Source of the DNA: Curtobacterium sp. MCBA15_001
Lineage (GTDB): Bacteria; Actinomycetota; Actinomycetes; Actinomycetales; Microbacteriaceae
Length of the DNA: 64,000 bases
Direction: 5' to 3'
NCBI RefSeq assembly: GCF_001864835.1
Contig: NZ_MJGI01000026.1
Coordinates: 88,632-152,631, forward strand
The position numbers and the translations under genes were made by a program. Shown in pieces: positions 1-8,315 of the stretch; within the stretch, counting starts at the first letter, position 1; every line of letters starts with the position of its first letter. The notes under the pieces were generated by a model, which did not search any database, was not told the origin of the DNA, and saw only the letters and a list, made by a program, of their open reading frames with translations.

Positions 1-1
1 C

Positions 2-301
2 GCGCTGCGGCTGCTCACGACGACCGACAGCGATGTGCAGAGCCGGTTCGTGCACGCGGTGACGTCGCTCATCGACGCCGAGCGGGCCGCTGGTACGTTC
101 GACCCCGCGCCGCTGTCCGCCGACGAACTCGCGCGGCTGCTCGTGCGCATCTCGGAGTCGTTCACCTACGCCGACCTGATCTCCGGCGAGACCCCGGACC
201 CCGCCCGGGCCCGCGCCACGTTCGAGTACGTCCTCCGGCCGACGGCGCCCGTGCCCGTGTCCGTTCCAGCCCCCGCTCCTTCCCCGATCGGAGATCGATG
301 A
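2..301 (+). CDS. TetR-family regulator, C-terminal part (cut by window edge)
   Basis: Open frame from the window edge to a TGA at 299-301, about 99 residues, with no DNA-binding helix-turn-helix left in view. The stretch with LLVRISESFTYADLISGE resembles the C-terminal ligand/dimer domain of TetR regulators of the QsdR type. The end is a low-complexity Pro/Val/Ala tail. Its stop overlaps the ATG of the following thioesterase (ATGA at 298-301), so the two are co-transcribed and probably translationally coupled. The regulator may control the thioesterase; that is inference from adjacency. Confidence 0.6.
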   Translation, partial: ALRLLTTTDSDVQSRFVHAVTSLIDAERAAGTFDPAPLSADELARLLVRISESFTYADLISGETPDPARARATFEYVLRPTAPVPVSVPAPAPSPIGDR

Positions 302-732
302 CCATCGACGAGTACCCCTTCCACCGCAGCTACCCCACGCGGTGGAACGACAACGACATGTTCGGGCACGTCAACAACACGATCTACTACAGCGCGATGG
401 ACAACGCCGCGACGTACTGGTTCCGCTCGCAGGCAGGGCTCGACCCGTTCTCGTCGGAGTGGATCGCCGTGCTCGTGTCGTCGAGCTGCCACTTCGTCGA
501 GTCGGCGGTCTGGCCCGACGTCATCGAGGTCGGGATGCGCTCGAAGCACCTGGGCCGCACGAGCCTGTCGTGGGAGTTCGGCCTGTTCCGGCAGTCCGAC
601 GGTGCACTGCTGGCCACGGGCGAGTTCGTGCACGTCGTCATCGACCGTGAGGGTGCCCGCCGCCCCGTCCCGCTGCCGGACGCGCTCCGCGAGCTCGTCA
701 CCGCGACGATGACGGTCCCCGTCGACGCCTGA
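298..732 (+). CDS. Acyl-CoA thioesterase, 4HBT/hotdog family
   Basis: 144 residues, normal length for a YbgC/FadM-like hotdog thioesterase. The signature is at residues 15-27: an Arg-Trp, two Asp (18, 20), Gly-His (24) and Val-Asn-Asn, matching the catalytic D-x-x-GHVNN helix of 4-hydroxybenzoyl-CoA thioesterases. Expected role is hydrolysis of acyl-CoA thioesters in the cytoplasm; the substrate cannot be read from sequence. The start overlaps the stop of the TetR gene upstream. A long palindrome follows the stop. Confidence 0.85.
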   Translation: MTIDEYPFHRSYPTRWNDNDMFGHVNNTIYYSAMDNAATYWFRSQAGLDPFSSEWIAVLVSSSCHFVESAVWPDVIEVGMRSKHLGRTSLSWEFGLFRQSDGALLATGEFVHVVIDREGARRPVPLPDALRELVTATMTVPVDA

Positions 733-740
733 CGCAGCCG

Positions 741-806
741 TTCGCACCCCGCAACGAACATCGCACCCCGTTGTACCGGGGTGCGATGTTGGTGTCGGGG
801 TGCGAA
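741..806. terminator. Nested long hairpin between convergent genes
   Basis: Outer arms TTCGCACCCCG (741-751) and CGGGGTGCGAA (796-806) enclose inner arms AACATCGCACCCCG (757-770) and CGGGGTGCGATGTT (777-790) with a 6-nt loop. Both arms repeat the same CGCACCCCG word, so the hairpin can pair in register or slip. It lies between the thioesterase (+) and the VOC gene (-), so it can terminate both. There is no U-tract. Confidence 0.75.
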
Positions 807-816
807 GCGCGCCGGG

Positions 817-1257
817 TCAGCTGCTCAGCGCGGCGAACTCCAGGTTGATGTCGTCGGGGTCCTGCACGGACAGGATCGTCATGCCGGCCTGGCCGAGCTC
901 CGTGACCTCGCCGTGCTCGATCCCGGCAGCGTCGAGTCGGGTCGCCGCCTGGTGCAGCTCGTCGACGCTGCCGACGGCGAAGCTCACGTGGTCGAGCCCG
1001 ACGGTGTCCGGGTCGAAGCGCTGACCCGCCGGCGCCACGGGACGCAGGCCGAACACCTGGTCGCCGAGCTGGAACACGCAGCCGCCGTAGAAGCGCTCGC
1101 GGTCCTCGCGGATGCCGGGCTCGTCGACCTGGTCGCTGAAGTCGATCACGGGATCGGCGCCGAGCAGCTGCTGGTAGAACGCCTTGCTCCGGGCGATGTC
1201 GGTCACGGTGACGCGCACGTGGGCGAGGGCGGTGGGACGGGCGATCGGTTCACTCAT
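817..1257 (-). CDS. VOC/glyoxalase-fold protein
   Basis: 146 residues from the ATG at 1257; the frame stays open further upstream, but that part is low-complexity and lies in the intergenic hairpin region. Two beta-alpha-beta-beta-beta modules are visible: the first starts with AHVRVTV (His13) and DIARSKAFYQQLLG, the second with LDHVSFAV. The C-terminal DPDDINLEF supplies the usual last metal-ligand Glu. This is the pattern of the glyoxalase/bleomycin-resistance/dioxygenase superfamily. The substrate is unknown. Confidence 0.8.
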   Translation of the reverse strand: MSEPIARPTALAHVRVTVTDIARSKAFYQQLLGADPVIDFSDQVDEPGIREDRERFYGGCVFQLGDQVFGLRPVAPAGQRFDPDTVGLDHVSFAVGSVDELHQAATRLDAAGIEHGEVTELGQAGMTILSVQDPDDINLEFAALSS

Positions 1258-1342
1258 GCCACCGACCCAACGCCCGCCGGCTCCGAGCGTCCCGACCCGA
1301 CGCGGAGACCGGACACCGGACATCGGCGATGTGGTGCCGATG

Positions 1343-1414
1343 GCGTCCGCACAACCGGAAGCACCTCGCACCGCGGACTTCCGCGATGCGAGGTGCCTTC
1401 CGTTGTGCGGACGC
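1343..1414. terminator. 72-nt near-perfect palindrome after putA
   Basis: Arms of 28 nt (1343-1370 and 1387-1414) pair with two mismatches, and the 16-nt centre contains CGCGG/CCGCG, so the stem continues almost to the tip. It lies 35 nt downstream of the putA stop in putA's direction and before the VOC gene. It is probably the putA terminator; it also separates the VOC gene from read-through. Confidence 0.75.
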
Positions 1415-1449
1415 GGACCGAACAACCAGCCCGCCCCCACGCCCGCGCC

Positions 1450-4400
1450 CTAGATCAGGTCATCGGTCAGGTGGTTCGGCGTGCCGAAGCGGTGCGCGGT
1501 GATCGACAGCGCCTGCTCGCGGAGGAACGGCAGCAGCTCGATGCGCCCGGCCTCGGTCACCGGCTCGGCGTACACGGCGACGTCCGGCCGACCACCCACG
1601 GCCGCGTACAGCGCCGAAGCGACGGCAGCAGTCCCGACACCCGCGGCACCGATCAGCCGCACGCGGGTCGACGGACCACCGGCCACGCGGGCCCCGAACG
1701 CGGCGTCGGACTCGGACGCGGTGACGGACCGCACGTTCGGTAGCGCAGCGATCGCGGGCGGGACGAACCCGGCCGAGGACACGTCGATCGTGGTCCCCGT
1801 GCGGAGTGCTGCAGCGACGACGCGGACGAGCGACTCGACGTCGTCCGGCAGCGCGGAGGCCAGCCGCACGTGCACCCCCGGGTACGGCAGGTACCGCATG
1901 ATGTTCCGCTCGGCGCTCAACGCCGACACGTCCTGCGCGACGCCGAACTCGGACGTCCACGCGAGCTCGTCGGACGCCAGCGCCCGCGAGAGCGACGGCG
2001 AGGAGACCCCGGCGGCACGGACGAACGACGACACGGCTGCCGACACCGGAGCACCGGACACAGCGGGAGCAGGCGTCCACGACGACAGCCCGACCAGGTA
2101 GTTCACGCCGCCGGCCTTCGTGCCCGCGCCGACCGCCGACTTCTTCCAGCCACCGAACGGCTGCCGACGCACGATCGCGCCGGTGATGCCGCGGTTGACG
2201 TAGAGGTTGCCGGCCTCGATGCGCGACAGCCACGTGCCGATCTCGGCGGGGTCGAGCGAGTGCAGCCCCGAGGTCAGGCCGTAGTCGACCTCGTTGACGA
2301 TGTCGATCGCCTCGTCGAGCGTCGCCGCGCGCATGACCCCGAGCACCGGGCCGAAGTACTCCGTCCGGTGGAAGGCCGACCCGCGCTGCACACCACCGCG
2401 GACACCCGGGCTCCACAGCCGTCCGGTGTCGTCCAGCCGGCGGGGCTCGACGGCCCAGCGCTGACCGGGCTCGAGCTTCGTCAGCCCGTCCAGGAGCTTC
2501 CCGGACGCGGGTGCGACGACCGGACCCATCTGCGACGTCGGGTCGGACGGGTACCCGACGGTCAACGAGGACACGGCGTCGATCAGCTGGTTGTGGAAGC
2601 GCTTCGAGCGGGCGACCGACCCGACGAGCACGACGAGCGACGCAGCCGAGCACTTCTGCCCCGCGTGGCCGAACGCCGACGCGACGACGTCCTTCACGGC
2701 GAGGTCGAGGTCGGCCGAGGGCGTGACGATGATGGCGTTCTTGCCCGAGGTCTCGGCGAGCAGCGGCAGGTCGGTACGGAAGGACCGGAACAGCGACGCG
2801 GTCTCGTACGCGCCGGTCAGGACGGCCCGGTCGACCATGGGCGACGCCACGAGCTCGGAGCCCAGCGAGGACTCCGAGACGTCCGCGAACGCCAGCACGT
2901 CCGCCGGGGCCCCCATCGCGTCGAACGCGGTCGACATCACGGACGCCAGCACCGCGCCACAGCGGGCAGCCGGCGGGGCGGGCTTCAGCACGACCGCGGA
3001 TCCGGCGGCGAGCGCTGCCAGGGTCGACCCGGCGGGGATCGCGACGGGGAAGTTCCACGGCGGTGCGACGAGGGTCAGCGCAGCGGGCACGGCGGTGGCG
3101 CCGTCGACCTGGTCGAGCGCCGCGGCGAGGTCGCCGTAGAAGTGCGCGAAGTCGACCGCCTCGGACACCTCGGGGTCCGCCTGGTCGATCGTCTTGCCGG
3201 TCTCGGACGCCATGACCTCGACCAGCGCCGCACGGTTCGCCTCGAGGGCGTCGCCGACGGCGTGCAGGACCGCGCCGCGTGCGGCACCGGACCATGTCCC
3301 CCACTCGGTCCCGGCGGCCTTGACGCGACCCAGCAGGGTGTCGAGCGCCGTGGCGGAGGTGACCCGGGCCTCCCGGACGGCGGCGGTGCCCAGCGTCGAC
3401 GACGCGACCCGGGCGGTGATGGCCGCGCCCCAGGCGCGGGTGGCGGCGACCGACGGGTCGCTGTCCGGCGTGTTCTCGAAGTGGCCGGGAGTCGGGCGAC
3501 CGACGGCTGCGTAGCGGTCGGCGACGCGGTGCGACTCCGGGACGGCGAGCCCGTCCGGGCGCGACAGCGGCTCCAGGGACGCGCGGAACCGCGACTCCTC
3601 ACGCGCGAACAGCGACGGCGACGAGTGCAGCGAGAACACCGCGGACATGAAGTTGTCCTGCGAGGCGCCCTCCTCCAGTCGGCGGATGAGGTAGGCGATC
3701 GCGACGTCGAACTCCCCCGGGTGGACGACGGGCGTGTAGAGCAGCAGCGACCCGACCGTCTTGCGGACCGCGGCGGCCTGGCCCTGCGCCATGCCGAGCA
3801 GCATCTCGAACTCGATGCCTTCTCGCACCCCGCGCTCTCCGGCGAGCAGCCAGGCGTGCGCGACGTCGAACAGGTTGTGCCCGGCGACGCCGACACGGAC
3901 GTTCGCCACGCGCGAGGGCGTGAGCGCCCAGTCGAGCACCCGCTTGTAGTTCGTGTCCGAGTCCTGCTTGGTGTGCCAGGTGGCGAGCGGCCAGCCGTGC
4001 ACCGAGGCCTCCACCTGCTCCATCGGCAGGTTCGCGCCCTTGACCAGGCGCACCTTGATGTCGGCGCCGCCGCGGGCACGCCGCGCTGCGGACCACTCCT
4101 GCAGGTGCTGCATGGCGGACAGGGCGTCGGGCAGGTACGCCTGCAGGACGATGCCGGCTTCGAGCCCGAGGAACGCCGGCTCGTCGAGGAGCTTCGTGAA
4201 GACCGCGATCGTCAGGTCGAGGTCCTTGAACTCCTCCATGTCGAGGTTGATGAACTTCGCCGGCGACGAGGCAGCAGCCCGCGCGAACAGCGGGCGGAGC
4301 TTGTCGACGATGTCGTCGACGGCGTGGTCGAACGCCCACGGTGAGTGCGGGTGCACCGTCGACGAGACCTTGATCGACACGTAGTCGACGTCGTCGCGGG

Positions 4401-4941
4401 CGAGCAGCGCATGGGTGCCCTCGAGCCGACGGGCCGCCTCGCGCTCCCCCAGCACGGCTTCGCCGAGCAGGTTCACGTTGAGCCGGATGCCGTCCTGCTT
4501 GATCTTCGCGATGGCCGGTCCGAGCTTGGCGTCGGTCGCGTCGACGATGAGGTGGCCGACCATGTTCCGCAGCACGCGTCGGGCGATCGGCACGACGACC
4601 CCCGGGAGGCCCGGTGCCAGTCCGCCACCCAGGCGCACCAGGCCGCGCAGTGCGCTGGGCAGGAACCCGGGCGCGTCCGGCGCGATGGCGCGGAGCTTGC
4701 GCGCGGCGACGCCGAGGTCCTCGGGGCGGACGACGCCGTCGACGAACCCGACGGCGAACGCCAGGCCCTTCGGGTCGGCGAGCACGCCCGCGAGCTGCTT
4801 GGCCGAGCCGTCGACCGGGTACGTCTCGGCTTCGGCGAGCCACTGGCGCACGAGCGCGACCGACGCGTCGGCCAGGTCGTCGTGGGCTCCGGCGGGAGCG
4901 GTCGTGGCGGGTGCTTCGTTGCGCGGCTGGACGTCGGTCAT
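1450..4941 (-). CDS. putA: Bifunctional proline dehydrogenase / P5C dehydrogenase
   Basis: 1163 residues, the size of actinobacterial bifunctional PutA without the long N-terminal DNA-binding part of enteric PutA. The first half is the FAD-dependent proline dehydrogenase barrel, with conserved GHNLFDVAHAW and the EFEMLLGMA segment. The second half is the NAD-dependent aldehyde dehydrogenase: the general-base Glu is in LAETSGKN (about residue 730) and the nucleophile Cys in GHAGQKCSAASLV (about 764). The C-terminal REQALSITAHRFGTPN motif is typical of this family. It oxidises proline to glutamate in two steps. It is transcribed away from a divergent LysR regulator with an 82-nt gap between start codons, so proline- or LysR-dependent control is likely (inference). 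Confidence 0.95.
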   Translation of the reverse strand: MTDVQPRNEAPATTAPAGAHDDLADASVALVRQWLAEAETYPVDGSAKQLAGVLADPKGLAFAVGFVDGVVRPEDLGVAARKLRAIAPDAPGFLPSALRGLVRLGGGLAPGLPGVVVPIARRVLRNMVGHLIVDATDAKLGPAIAKIKQDGIRLNVNLLGEAVLGEREAARRLEGTHALLARDDVDYVSIKVSSTVHPHSPWAFDHAVDDIVDKLRPLFARAAASSPAKFINLDMEEFKDLDLTIAVFTKLLDEPAFLGLEAGIVLQAYLPDALSAMQHLQEWSAARRARGGADIKVRLVKGANLPMEQVEASVHGWPLATWHTKQDSDTNYKRVLDWALTPSRVANVRVGVAGHNLFDVAHAWLLAGERGVREGIEFEMLLGMAQGQAAAVRKTVGSLLLYTPVVHPGEFDVAIAYLIRRLEEGASQDNFMSAVFSLHSSPSLFAREESRFRASLEPLSRPDGLAVPESHRVADRYAAVGRPTPGHFENTPDSDPSVAATRAWGAAITARVASSTLGTAAVREARVTSATALDTLLGRVKAAGTEWGTWSGAARGAVLHAVGDALEANRAALVEVMASETGKTIDQADPEVSEAVDFAHFYGDLAAALDQVDGATAVPAALTLVAPPWNFPVAIPAGSTLAALAAGSAVVLKPAPPAARCGAVLASVMSTAFDAMGAPADVLAFADVSESSLGSELVASPMVDRAVLTGAYETASLFRSFRTDLPLLAETSGKNAIIVTPSADLDLAVKDVVASAFGHAGQKCSAASLVVLVGSVARSKRFHNQLIDAVSSLTVGYPSDPTSQMGPVVAPASGKLLDGLTKLEPGQRWAVEPRRLDDTGRLWSPGVRGGVQRGSAFHRTEYFGPVLGVMRAATLDEAIDIVNEVDYGLTSGLHSLDPAEIGTWLSRIEAGNLYVNRGITGAIVRRQPFGGWKKSAVGAGTKAGGVNYLVGLSSWTPAPAVSGAPVSAAVSSFVRAAGVSSPSLSRALASDELAWTSEFGVAQDVSALSAERNIMRYLPYPGVHVRLASALPDDVESLVRVVAAALRTGTTIDVSSAGFVPPAIAALPNVRSVTASESDAAFGARVAGGPSTRVRLIGAAGVGTAAVASALYAAVGGRPDVAVYAEPVTEAGRIELLPFLREQALSITAHRFGTPNHLTDDLI

Positions 4942-5023
4942 GGGATCAGTGTGTCGCCCACCGTTCCGGTAGCGGAAGCAACTTGTTGTGACGGTTTCCG
5001 TTCAGTTCCTCTACGCTTTCGTC

Positions 5024-5926
5024 ATGCTCGACGTCCGGCGCCTGGTCCTGCTCCGCGAGCTCTCGATCCGGGGCACCGTGGCTGCCGTCGCCGAGGCCCT
5101 CAACCTCACCCCGTCGGCGGTGTCGCAACAGCTCGGGGTGCTCGAGCGCGAGGCCGGTGTGCAGCTGCTCCGCAAGGCCGGCCGGCGTCTGCAGCTGACC
5201 CCGCAGGCCGAGGTCCTGGTGGCAGCGGCGGGCGACGTGCTCGACACACTCGAACGGGCACAGGCATCGGTCGAGTCGACCCTCACCAGCGTGCAGGGGC
5301 GCATCCGGGTCGCAGTGTTCCAGTCGGCGGCGCTCGCCCTGATGCCGAGCGCGCTCCGCACGATGGCCGTGGACCACCCCGACGTGCGCGTCGAGATGGT
5401 GCAGCGCGAACCGGAGACCGCCCTCAACGAGACGTGGGCGCGCGACTTCGACATGGTGGTCGCCGAGCGGTACCCGGCGCACGCGGCCCCGCGCTTCCCC
5501 GGGCTCGACGCCCGCGACCTGACCACCGACCCGGTGCGACTCGCGCTGCCGCCCGAGGACACGGCACTCTGGCCGGTCACGTCCCTCGACGAGGCCGCCT
5601 CGCTGCCCTGGGTGATGGAGCCGCGTGGCGCTGCGTCCCGGCACTTCGCCGAGCAGACCTGCCGCCGCGCGGGCTTCGAGCCCGACGTCCGGTACGAGAC
5701 CGCCGACCTGCAGGCGCAGATCCGCTTGATCGAGTCCGGGAACGCCGTCGCGCTCATGCCCGACCTGGTGTGGGCCGGACGATCGACGCGCTGCCGTCTG
5801 CTCGAACTGCCCGACCCGGCCCGGCGCACGATCTTCACGGCGCAGCGGCTCGCCACCGCAGAGTCGCCCGCGGTGTCGGCGTTCCGCACGGCCCTGGAAC
5901 GCGCGGCGGCCGCTCCGCGATCCTGA
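5024..5926 (+). CDS. LysR-family regulator, probable regulator of putA
   Basis: 300 residues from the ATG at 5024; an in-frame ATG 12 codons earlier gives an untypical leader, while MLDVRRLVLLRELS is the usual LysR beginning. The N-terminal winged helix-turn-helix reads GTVAAVAEALNLTPSAVSQQ, followed by the linker helix. The rest is a LysR substrate-binding fold with two lobes. It is divergent from putA and shares its promoter region, the standard arrangement for a LysR regulator and its target. The effector (proline or P5C) is inference. Confidence 0.88.
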   Translation: MLDVRRLVLLRELSIRGTVAAVAEALNLTPSAVSQQLGVLEREAGVQLLRKAGRRLQLTPQAEVLVAAAGDVLDTLERAQASVESTLTSVQGRIRVAVFQSAALALMPSALRTMAVDHPDVRVEMVQREPETALNETWARDFDMVVAERYPAHAAPRFPGLDARDLTTDPVRLALPPEDTALWPVTSLDEAASLPWVMEPRGAASRHFAEQTCRRAGFEPDVRYETADLQAQIRLIESGNAVALMPDLVWAGRSTRCRLLELPDPARRTIFTAQRLATAESPAVSAFRTALERAAAAPRS

Positions 5927-6091
5927 GCGCCCCATGTCGGGAAACGCCTGATCATGACGGGGATTCCGCGACGTCTTCCGTTGCCGGATCGTGATCGGAC
6001 GGAGCCGTTCCTGAGCTCCCACTCACCATACGCTCCATCGTGAGCGGTCATCACGGACCGTGCACCACACACGTTCCTCTGGGGGGAAACG

Positions 6092-7351
6092 ATGACCACA
6101 CACTCCACGTCGGGGGTCCGCAGGTACGCGGCCGTCGGCACCGTCGCCGCGATGCTGGTGGGTTCTGCCGCGATCGGGATCACCGCCACGACGGCCCAGG
6201 CAGCCGAGCCGACGGCCACGCAGGACGCGGCAGAGGTGCTGGCGACAGCGACACCGACGGCCGGTGCGACGGCGACGGCGACACCGACGGCCAGTGCGAG
6301 CGCGACCGCCACGCCCGACGCCACGTCTGACTCCACGCCTGGCGCGGCGACGGACGACGCCGAGGTCGGGGTCGACGCCGCACCGGCACCGACAGGAGCA
6401 GCCGCACCGGCACCGGCACCGGCACCAGCAGCGGAGCCACCAGCGGCCGCTCCGAACGAGGACGTGGCGTTCGCTGCGGAGACGTCGAACACGGCGCCGC
6501 GACTGGTCCAGGTCACTGCCGGCGCCGCCCTCGACGAGTCCGTCCGCGTCGTCCGGGGCAGCGGCACCGTCACCTACACCATCGGGTACGTGGACCCCTC
6601 CAAGGCGGAGTACGGCGCCCCCGAGGACTACCTGCCGGCCGGTGCCGCCTTCGACGGGACCACGGGGACGCTGACCGGCACGGTGACGACCACGGGTGTG
6701 TGGGAGTTCACCGTGATCGCGAGCAACGGCACGTCGAGCGCCACCGAGTTCGTCCAGGTCGAGGTGCTCGCTGGCGCACCCGCCGGCATCACGGCCTGGG
6801 TCTCCGAGCGCGCCGTCAACGGGAGCCAGGCCGACGGGCGACCCTTCACCCAGTGGCTCATCGAGCGCGATGGCCGGGTCACGACCATCACACCCTCCGC
6901 GGTACCCGACACCGATCCGGTCATCACCTACGGTGGCCGGCCGACGGTGTCGCAGGGCGCGTCGCTCGCCGTGTCCGGGAACCAGGTCGACGCGTACGGC
7001 AACCCCGCCACGCAGTACGACGCAGCGGGCAACGCCCCCGAGCAGTCGGTGACGAGCGACAACCCGACGGACGTGCTCCGTCCCGAGCCGGACTCGGCCG
7101 CGACGGCGGTCACCTTCCCCAACGCATCGACGCACGTCCTCACGGTGACCATCGCGGACCAGTCGGTCTCGTTCCCGGTCACGGTCGTCCCGCGGGTCGC
7201 CGCGACGACCGGCACGCCGACCACCACGCGGGGCGAACTCGCCTTCACCGGCTCGGACACGACCGACGCCCTGCCGTGGGGCATTGCGATGCTGGCCGCC
7301 GGCGCTGGTCTGATCGGGCTCCGGACGTTCCGTCGCCGCACCCAGCGGTAG
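6092..7351 (+). CDS. Sortase-anchored surface protein with Ig-like domain
   Basis: 419 residues. An N-terminal signal peptide with a hydrophobic core ends in AQA-AEP near residue 36. A long Ala/Thr/Pro-rich linker (about 37-130) probably spans the wall. A He_PIG-like immunoglobulin repeat follows (about 135-225, with LPAGAAFDGTTGTLTGT), then a further beta-rich region. The C-terminus is a complete cell-wall sorting signal: LAFTG at about 383-387, a hydrophobic span, and the RRRTQR tail. LAXTG is the class E sortase motif of high-GC actinobacteria. A GGGGGGAA ribosome site precedes the ATG. No sortase gene is in the window. Ligand unknown. Confidence 0.85.
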   Translation: MTTHSTSGVRRYAAVGTVAAMLVGSAAIGITATTAQAAEPTATQDAAEVLATATPTAGATATATPTASASATATPDATSDSTPGAATDDAEVGVDAAPAPTGAAAPAPAPAPAAEPPAAAPNEDVAFAAETSNTAPRLVQVTAGAALDESVRVVRGSGTVTYTIGYVDPSKAEYGAPEDYLPAGAAFDGTTGTLTGTVTTTGVWEFTVIASNGTSSATEFVQVEVLAGAPAGITAWVSERAVNGSQADGRPFTQWLIERDGRVTTITPSAVPDTDPVITYGGRPTVSQGASLAVSGNQVDAYGNPATQYDAAGNAPEQSVTSDNPTDVLRPEPDSAATAVTFPNASTHVLTVTIADQSVSFPVTVVPRVAATTGTPTTTRGELAFTGSDTTDALPWGIAMLAAGAGLIGLRTFRRRTQR

Positions 7352-7356
7352 CCGGC

Positions 7357-7415
7357 GGCCCAGCAGTGCCACGCCTGTCCCCGACACCGGGGCCCGCGTG
7401 GCACTGCCGCCTGGG
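7357..7415. terminator. Long hairpin after the surface-protein gene
   Basis: CAGTGCCACGC (7364-7374) pairs with GCGTGGCACTG (7396-7406); outside this GGCCCAG (7357-7363) pairs imperfectly with CTGGGCC (7411-7417), and inside it CCCC/GGGG around 7379-7392 forms a tip. It starts 5 nt after the stop. A second GC-rich inverted repeat follows at about 7415-7450. Confidence 0.65.
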
Positions 7416-7459
7416 CCCGGTACTGCCGGGCGGTGCCGGCACTGCCGAGCCGCCGCCCT

Positions 7460-7507
7460 GCCGGTCTGATCGGCTTCCGCGCAGCGCGTCGCCGCACCCA
7501 GCGCTGA
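7460..7507 (+). pseudogene. Degenerate duplicate of the sorting-signal tail
   Basis: From 7463 the reading GLIGFRAARRRTQR-stop closely matches the last residues of the surface protein upstream (GLIGLRTFRRRTQR-stop at 7307-7351). GGTCTGATCGG and CGTCGCCGCACCCAGCG are identical at the DNA level. No matching start or body lies in front of it. It looks like the remnant of a second copy of the anchor, or a recombination scar. Confidence 0.6.
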
Positions 7508-7638
7508 TCCCTCCGGTCCGTCGGGACACGCGCCTGACGGACCGGAGGCTCGGCCCGGCCCCGCCACGCCCCTCCCGGGGTGCGGCGGGGCCGTTCCGTT
7601 CCCCGCGGGACGCCCGTCGGGTCGGTAGCGTTGGCCGC

Positions 7639-8271
7639 ATGCCCTCGCTGCTGCACATCGACTCGTCCGCCGACCTCGTCCACTCCCGCTCGCGTGCCCT
7701 GACGGCCGCGTTCGCCGACGCCTGGCGCGCCCGTGGTCCGGAGTACACGGTGGTGCGCCGCGACCTGCACACCGACCCGCTCCCGCACCTGGAGACCTCG
7801 GCGCTGCACTGGGCAGCGGGCGACCGGACCGCGGAGGAGACCGTCGACCCCGCAGCCGAGGCACTGCGGCAGGCGGTGATCGACGAGATGCTCGCCGCCG
7901 ACGCCGTCGTGATCGGGTCGCCGCTGTACAACTACTCCGTGCCGTCGACGCTGAAGGCCTGGATCGACCGCATCCACGTCCCGGGCGTGCTGACCGGCGG
8001 CGTGCAGCCCCTCGCCGGCCGGCCCGTCGTCACCGTGGTCAGCCGCGGCGGCACCTACGACGCGGGGACCCCCACGGAGCACTGGGACCACGGCTCCCCC
8101 GTGCTCGAGATCGTCCTGGCGAACGCCCTCGGCATGCGGCACTGGCCCGTCACGGTGAGTGCCACGCTCGCCGACCGACTGCCGGACCTGGCGCCGCTCG
8201 CCGACCATGCCTCCGCCGAGTTCCACGACGCGAAGACCACGCTGGAGCGCCTCGCGACCACGGTCGCCTGA
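7639..8271 (+). CDS. azoR: FMN-dependent NADH-azoreductase / NAD(P)H-quinone reductase
   Basis: 210 residues with the flavodoxin-like fold of AzoR. The N-terminal HIDSSADLVHSRSR loop fits FMN phosphate binding and SPLYNYSVPSTLKAWIDRI (about residues 93-111) is the hallmark segment of the family. SRGGTYDAG further on is also typical. It reduces quinones or azo compounds with NAD(P)H in the cytoplasm. Start chosen at ATG 7639; the frame upstream is non-typical. The 44 nt to the convergent MBL gene hold only short GACGCG repeats. Confidence 0.85.
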   Translation: MPSLLHIDSSADLVHSRSRALTAAFADAWRARGPEYTVVRRDLHTDPLPHLETSALHWAAGDRTAEETVDPAAEALRQAVIDEMLAADAVVIGSPLYNYSVPSTLKAWIDRIHVPGVLTGGVQPLAGRPVVTVVSRGGTYDAGTPTEHWDHGSPVLEIVLANALGMRHWPVTVSATLADRLPDLAPLADHASAEFHDAKTTLERLATTVA

Positions 8272-8315
8272 CGCGCTGACGCGGTAACGCGCCGACGTAC
8301 CGACGCGCGAGACGA

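Noticed and set aside
1870..4344. 824-codon open frame antisense to putA
   Set aside because: The strong GC bias at third codon positions opens long antisense frames; the product is Arg-rich low-complexity and putA has all family motifs on the other strand.
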